A stretch of DNA of 64,000 nucleotides from Microbacterium esteraromaticum (GTDB lineage Bacteria > Actinomycetota > Actinomycetes > Actinomycetales > Microbacteriaceae): contig NZ_CP118100.1 in NCBI RefSeq assembly GCF_028747645.1, forward strand, positions 2,480,001-2,544,000, in the 5' to 3' direction. Both the position numbers and the translations under genes were made by a program. The notes under the pieces were generated by a model. It saw only the letters and a program-made list of their open reading frames with translations, did no database searches and was not told where the DNA came from. Positions 61,013 through 64,000 of this stretch are shown piece after piece. Positions within the stretch are counted from its first letter, which is position 1. Each line of letters begins with the position of its first letter.

Positions 61013-62299
61013 TCAGCGGCCGGTGCCGGCGTGGACGACAGCCTCGATCTCGCTGTCGAGCCCGTAGGCGGTGTGCACGGTGCGGGCGGCTTCGGCGAGG
61101 TCCGAGCCACGCAGCACGACCGAGATGCGGATCTCGGACGTGGAAATCATCTCGATGTTGATCCCGCCGGCACTGAGAGCCTCGAACAGGATCTCGGACA
61201 CACCGGAGTGCGTGCGCATACCCGCGCCGACCACCGAGAGCTTGCCGATCTGGTCGTCGTGCAGCAGGTTCTCGAACCCGACCTCGCCCTGCTCGGCCGC
61301 GAGCGCCTTGATGGTTGCAGGCGCGTCGGCCTTGGGCAGCGTGAACGAGATGTCCGTGCGCCCCGTCGAGGCCGCCGAGACGTTCTGCACGATCATGTCG
61401 ACGTTGGCGCCCGCCTTGGAGACGATCTTGAAGATCTCGGCGGCCTTGCCCGGAACGTCGGGCACACCGGCGACGGTGATCTTCGCCTGGCTCAGGTCGG
61501 TGGCGACGCCGGCGACGATGGGTTCTTCCATGGCTTCTCCCTGGGATGCGCGCGGGGCCTGCATGCCCTCGCCGAGAACGTAGGTGCCCTCTGCCGACGA
61601 GAAGGTCGAGCGGGCGTGGATCAGGACGCCGTGACGGCGGGCGTACTCGACGGCACGGATGTAGAGCACCTTCGCGCCGTTGGCAGCGAGTTCGAGCATC
61701 TCTTCGCTCGAGATGGTGTCGAGCTTGCGGGCGCGCGGGATGACGCGCGGGTCGGCGGTGTAGATACCGTCGACGTCGCTGTAGATCTCGCACACGTCGG
61801 CGTTCAGCGCGGCGGCGAGGGCGACCGCGGTGGTGTCGGATCCGCCGCGGCCGAGCGTGGTGATGTCGCGCGTATCGCGGTTGAAGCCCTGGAAGCCGGC
61901 GACGATCACGATCGCCCCCTCGTCGAGTGCTTCGCGCAGACGCACCGGCGTGACATCGACGATGCGGGCCTTGCCGTGGTGGGAGTCGGTGATCATGCCG
62001 GCTTGGCTGCCGGTGAACGAGCGCGCCTCGAAGCCCATCGAGTGGATGGTCATGGCCAGCAGCGCCATCGAGATGCGCTCACCGCTGCTGAGCAGCATGT
62101 CGAGCTCGCGCGGGGCGGGAATCGGGGCGACCTGGTTGGCCAGGTCGAGCAGTTCGTCGGTGGTGTCGCCCATCGCGCTGACGGCCACGACCACGTCGTG
62201 TCCGGCGCGACGGGTGTCGACGATGCGCTTGGCGACGCGCTTGATGCTCTCTGCGTCGGCGACGGACGAGCCGCCGTACTTCTGCACGATCAGTGCCAC
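61013..62299 (-). CDS. lysC: Aspartate kinase
   Basis: A 428-residue enzyme for the first step of the aspartate pathway. Start at GTG 62299 ([15 protein letters not shown]) with GGGAG upstream. The kinase domain has KYGGSS and the [13 protein letters not shown] motif; two ACT domains for lysine/threonine feedback lie at the C-terminus ([10 protein letters not shown]). An internal start for the beta subunit is possible in this family. Confidence 0.95.
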   Translation of the reverse strand: MALIVQKYGGSSVADAESIKRVAKRIVDTRRAGHDVVVAVSAMGDTTDELLDLANQVAPIPAPRELDMLLSSGERISMALLAMTIHSMGFEARSFTGSQAGMITDSHHGKARIVDVTPVRLREALDEGAIVIVAGFQGFNRDTRDITTLGRGGSDTTAVALAAALNADVCEIYSDVDGIYTADPRVIPRARKLDTISSEEMLELAANGAKVLYIRAVEYARRHGVLIHARSTFSSAEGTYVLGEGMQAPRASQGEAMEEPIVAGVATDLSQAKITVAGVPDVPGKAAEIFKIVSKAGANVDMIVQNVSAASTGRTDISFTLPKADAPATIKALAAEQGEVGFENLLHDDQIGKLSVVGAGMRTHSGVSEILFEALSAGGINIEMISTSEIRISVVLRGSDLAEAARTVHTAYGLDSEIEAVVHAGTGR

Positions 62300-62388
62300 G
62301 ATCACTCCCGGGTGCTGCGGGCGGATTCGCCCATGCGACATTCTACGGACGGCATCCATGCGCCTTCACGCATGTGACGGGTCGGATG

Positions 62389-63297
62389 CTACGTTCCGGT
62401 CACCCGGGGGCGCAGCCGACCCCCGGTGGCGGCGAACCAGCATCCGACGAGAACGACCGGAAGTCCGATCAGCAGCCCGGGCGTGACGGGCTCGGCCAGG
62501 AGCACTGTGCCGAGAACGAGTGCCACGATCGGGTTGACGTAGGTGAACAGCGGCGCACGCACCGGCCCGACCTCACGAATGAGCGCGAAGAAGGCGACGA
62601 AAGCAACCGCCGTGCAGATCACGCCGAGCAGCACCAGCGAGACCGTCGAGCGCAGCGTCGGAACCTCGGTCTGGGTCAGCAGCGCGGCCGGCAGGTACCC
62701 GAGCCCGATGCCGAGCAGCGCGAGCGTGATCGTTCCGATCGAGGGGACGTCGCTGAGCTTGTAGGCGATGACGAAGGGGGCGATGGCGTACAGCAGCGCG
62801 GTGAGCAGCACCTCGCCGATCGCGAAGGCGCTGGCACCGTCGCGTGGGAACAGGCCGGGTCCGGCGACGACGATCGCGACACCGGCGAAGCCGAGCAGCA
62901 GCCCGCCGAGACGTATCGGCGCGAGCACCGAACGATCACCCCGCACGAGCGCGATGAGCACGGCGAACAGCGGGACGGTCGCGACGAGGAGCCCTGTCAG
63001 TCCGGAGGGAAGCTGCGTCTCAGCGTGGCTGAGCAGCAGGAACGGACCGGCCATCTCGATGAGGCCGAAGGCCATCACCCAGGGCCAGTGTTTCCATGCC
63101 GCCTTGAGCGCACCCGCGCGGATCGCGAACGGCAGCAGCACGGCGGCGCCGAGCAAGGTACGCGCCGAAACCACCGCCGGAGGTGAGTACGACGCGACAG
63201 CCTCTTTGATGAACAGGTAGGTGATGCCCCAGACGAATGCCATGACGGCGAACAGCGCCCAGCCCTTGCGGGTGAATCCCGGATGCTGAGCATTCAC
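62389..63297 (-). CDS. EamA/DMT-family transporter
   Basis: A 302-residue inner membrane protein with ten helices in two EamA repeats, the first beginning [20 protein letters not shown]. Probable exporter of amino acids or other metabolites; substrate unknown. GTG 63297 overlaps the recR stop. Confidence 0.88.
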   Translation of the reverse strand: MNAQHPGFTRKGWALFAVMAFVWGITYLFIKEAVASYSPPAVVSARTLLGAAVLLPFAIRAGALKAAWKHWPWVMAFGLIEMAGPFLLLSHAETQLPSGLTGLLVATVPLFAVLIALVRGDRSVLAPIRLGGLLLGFAGVAIVVAGPGLFPRDGASAFAIGEVLLTALLYAIAPFVIAYKLSDVPSIGTITLALLGIGLGYLPAALLTQTEVPTLRSTVSLVLLGVICTAVAFVAFFALIREVGPVRAPLFTYVNPIVALVLGTVLLAEPVTPGLLIGLPVVLVGCWFAATGGRLRPRVTGT

Positions 63298-63887
63298 AGC
63301 CGGCGACGGCCCTCGAAGGCGCGTCCCAGGGTGACCTCGTCGGCGTACTCCAGATCGCCGCCGACGGGGAGTCCCGATGCCAGGCGCGATACGGCGATGT
63401 CCATGCTCGTCAGCAGGCGGCTCAGATAGCTTGCGGTCGCCTCGCCCTCGAGGTTGGGGTTGGTCGCGAGGATGACCTCTTGCACAGTGCCGTCGGCGAG
63501 CCTGCTCATCAGCTGGGCGATCCGCAGGTCGTCGGGTCCGACACCGGCGATGGGGCTGATCGCTCCACCGAGCACGTGATAGAGGCCACGGAACTCACGG
63601 GTGCGCTCGATCGCCGCGACGTCCTTCGCATCCTCGACGACGCAGATCAGCTCGGGGTTGCGGCGCGGGTCACGGCAGATGCTGCAGCGCTCCTGCTCGG
63701 CGACGTTTCCGCAGATGTCGCAGAATCGCACCCGCGTGCGCACCTCGGTGAGCAGTTCTGACAGACGGGCGACGTCGAAGGACGGCGTCTGCAGGATGTG
63801 GAACGCGATCCGCTGCGCGGACTTGGGACCGATGCCCGGCAGCCGGCCGAACTCGTCGATCAGCTCTTGAACGATGCCGTCGTACAT
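63294..63887 (-). CDS. recR: Recombination mediator RecR
   Basis: A 197-residue protein that works with RecF/RecO to load RecA at gaps. Helix-hairpin-helix [11 protein letters not shown], the zinc finger [16 protein letters not shown], then the Toprim domain ([14 protein letters not shown]). Starts within the dnaX stop (TGATG). Confidence 0.97.
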   Translation of the reverse strand: MYDGIVQELIDEFGRLPGIGPKSAQRIAFHILQTPSFDVARLSELLTEVRTRVRFCDICGNVAEQERCSICRDPRRNPELICVVEDAKDVAAIERTREFRGLYHVLGGAISPIAGVGPDDLRIAQLMSRLADGTVQEVILATNPNLEGEATASYLSRLLTSMDIAVSRLASGLPVGGDLEYADEVTLGRAFEGRRRL

Positions 63888-64000
63888 CAGTTGAACCTCG
63901 TCGGTGCCTCGAAGGGCTCTTCGCGAAGGAACTTCGCTCCGAGCACCTGGCGGATCACGGCTTCGCCACGGCGTTCGACGCCGTCATGCATCGACCGCGA
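63887..64000 (-). CDS. dnaX: DNA polymerase III gamma/tau subunit, C-terminal end
   Basis: The last 37 codons of a leftward gene, open at the window edge. They read [20 protein letters not shown] and end EAPTRFN, typical of DnaX C-termini in actinobacteria. The position directly before recR supports it. Confidence 0.85.
   Translation of the reverse strand, partial: SRSMHDGVERRGEAVIRQVLGAKFLREEPFEAPTRFN

Overview
The window comes from a high-GC Gram-positive actinobacterium, most likely Microbacterium or a close relative in Microbacteriaceae. This rests on the dnaX-recR ... lysC-asd neighbourhood, a tad pilus locus with a DUF4244 gene, an mqo-type malate dehydrogenase, PASTA-bearing penicillin-binding protein, and frequent GTG starts and ATGA overlaps. 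It has two parts: an integrated mobile element from before base 1 to about 45.06 kb, and ordinary chromosome from about 45.06 kb to the end.

Mobile element, cargo end (1-20 kb). A complete type I restriction-modification operon (hsdM, hsdS, hsdR) is followed by a PIN-like nuclease gene. Then come small hypothetical and membrane proteins, a frameshifted DUF2510 protein, a relic of an IS256-type transposase, a secreted protein with a small membrane partner, a VbhA-like antitoxin/Fic pair, an intact DUF2510 protein, a TetR regulator with two operators, two coiled-coil membrane proteins, and a lipoprotein/Phd-like pair. The last 262 bases of a DUF2510 gene occur twice (1-262 and 14948-15209), so this cargo sits between direct repeats. 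Near-identical terminators with the same loop recur at module borders.

Mobile element, core (20-45 kb). A P4/D5-type SF3 helicase gene lies next to a 286-bp region with 13 copies of GTACCC/GGGTAC, a good candidate origin. Next is an array of about 107-bp tandem repeats between two copies of a micro membrane protein gene. A cell-envelope set follows: SH3b-HExxH protein, SpaA-like protein and L,D-transpeptidase. Small regulators include an excisionase-like protein with a CTG start and a good ribosome binding site. The transfer genes are a MobF relaxase-helicase, a VirD4/TraG-like coupling protein, a ribbon-helix-helix protein, an HExxH lipoprotein, a DUF2637 protein and a rightward cluster of three membrane proteins plus a lipoprotein. 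I see no VirB4-type ATPase, so the element is either mobilizable only, uses an unrecognised transfer apparatus, or has further genes left of base 1. A large serine recombinase ends the element. Its start is a few bases from a DUF4244 pilin-like gene that is cut short, so the element has inserted into the tad locus.

Chromosome (45.05-64 kb). In order: truncated DUF4244 gene, tadB/C-like and tadA genes, acetyl-CoA synthetase, RidA, DUF4177, bifunctional PBP with PASTA domains, metallophosphoesterase, tRNA-Pro(CGG), HAD phosphatase, lactate dehydrogenase with a GntR/FadR regulator and two operators, thymidine kinase, malate:quinone oxidoreductase, aspartate-semialdehyde dehydrogenase, aspartate kinase, an EamA transporter, recR and the end of dnaX. 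Several chromosomal spacers hold long, almost perfect inverted repeats.
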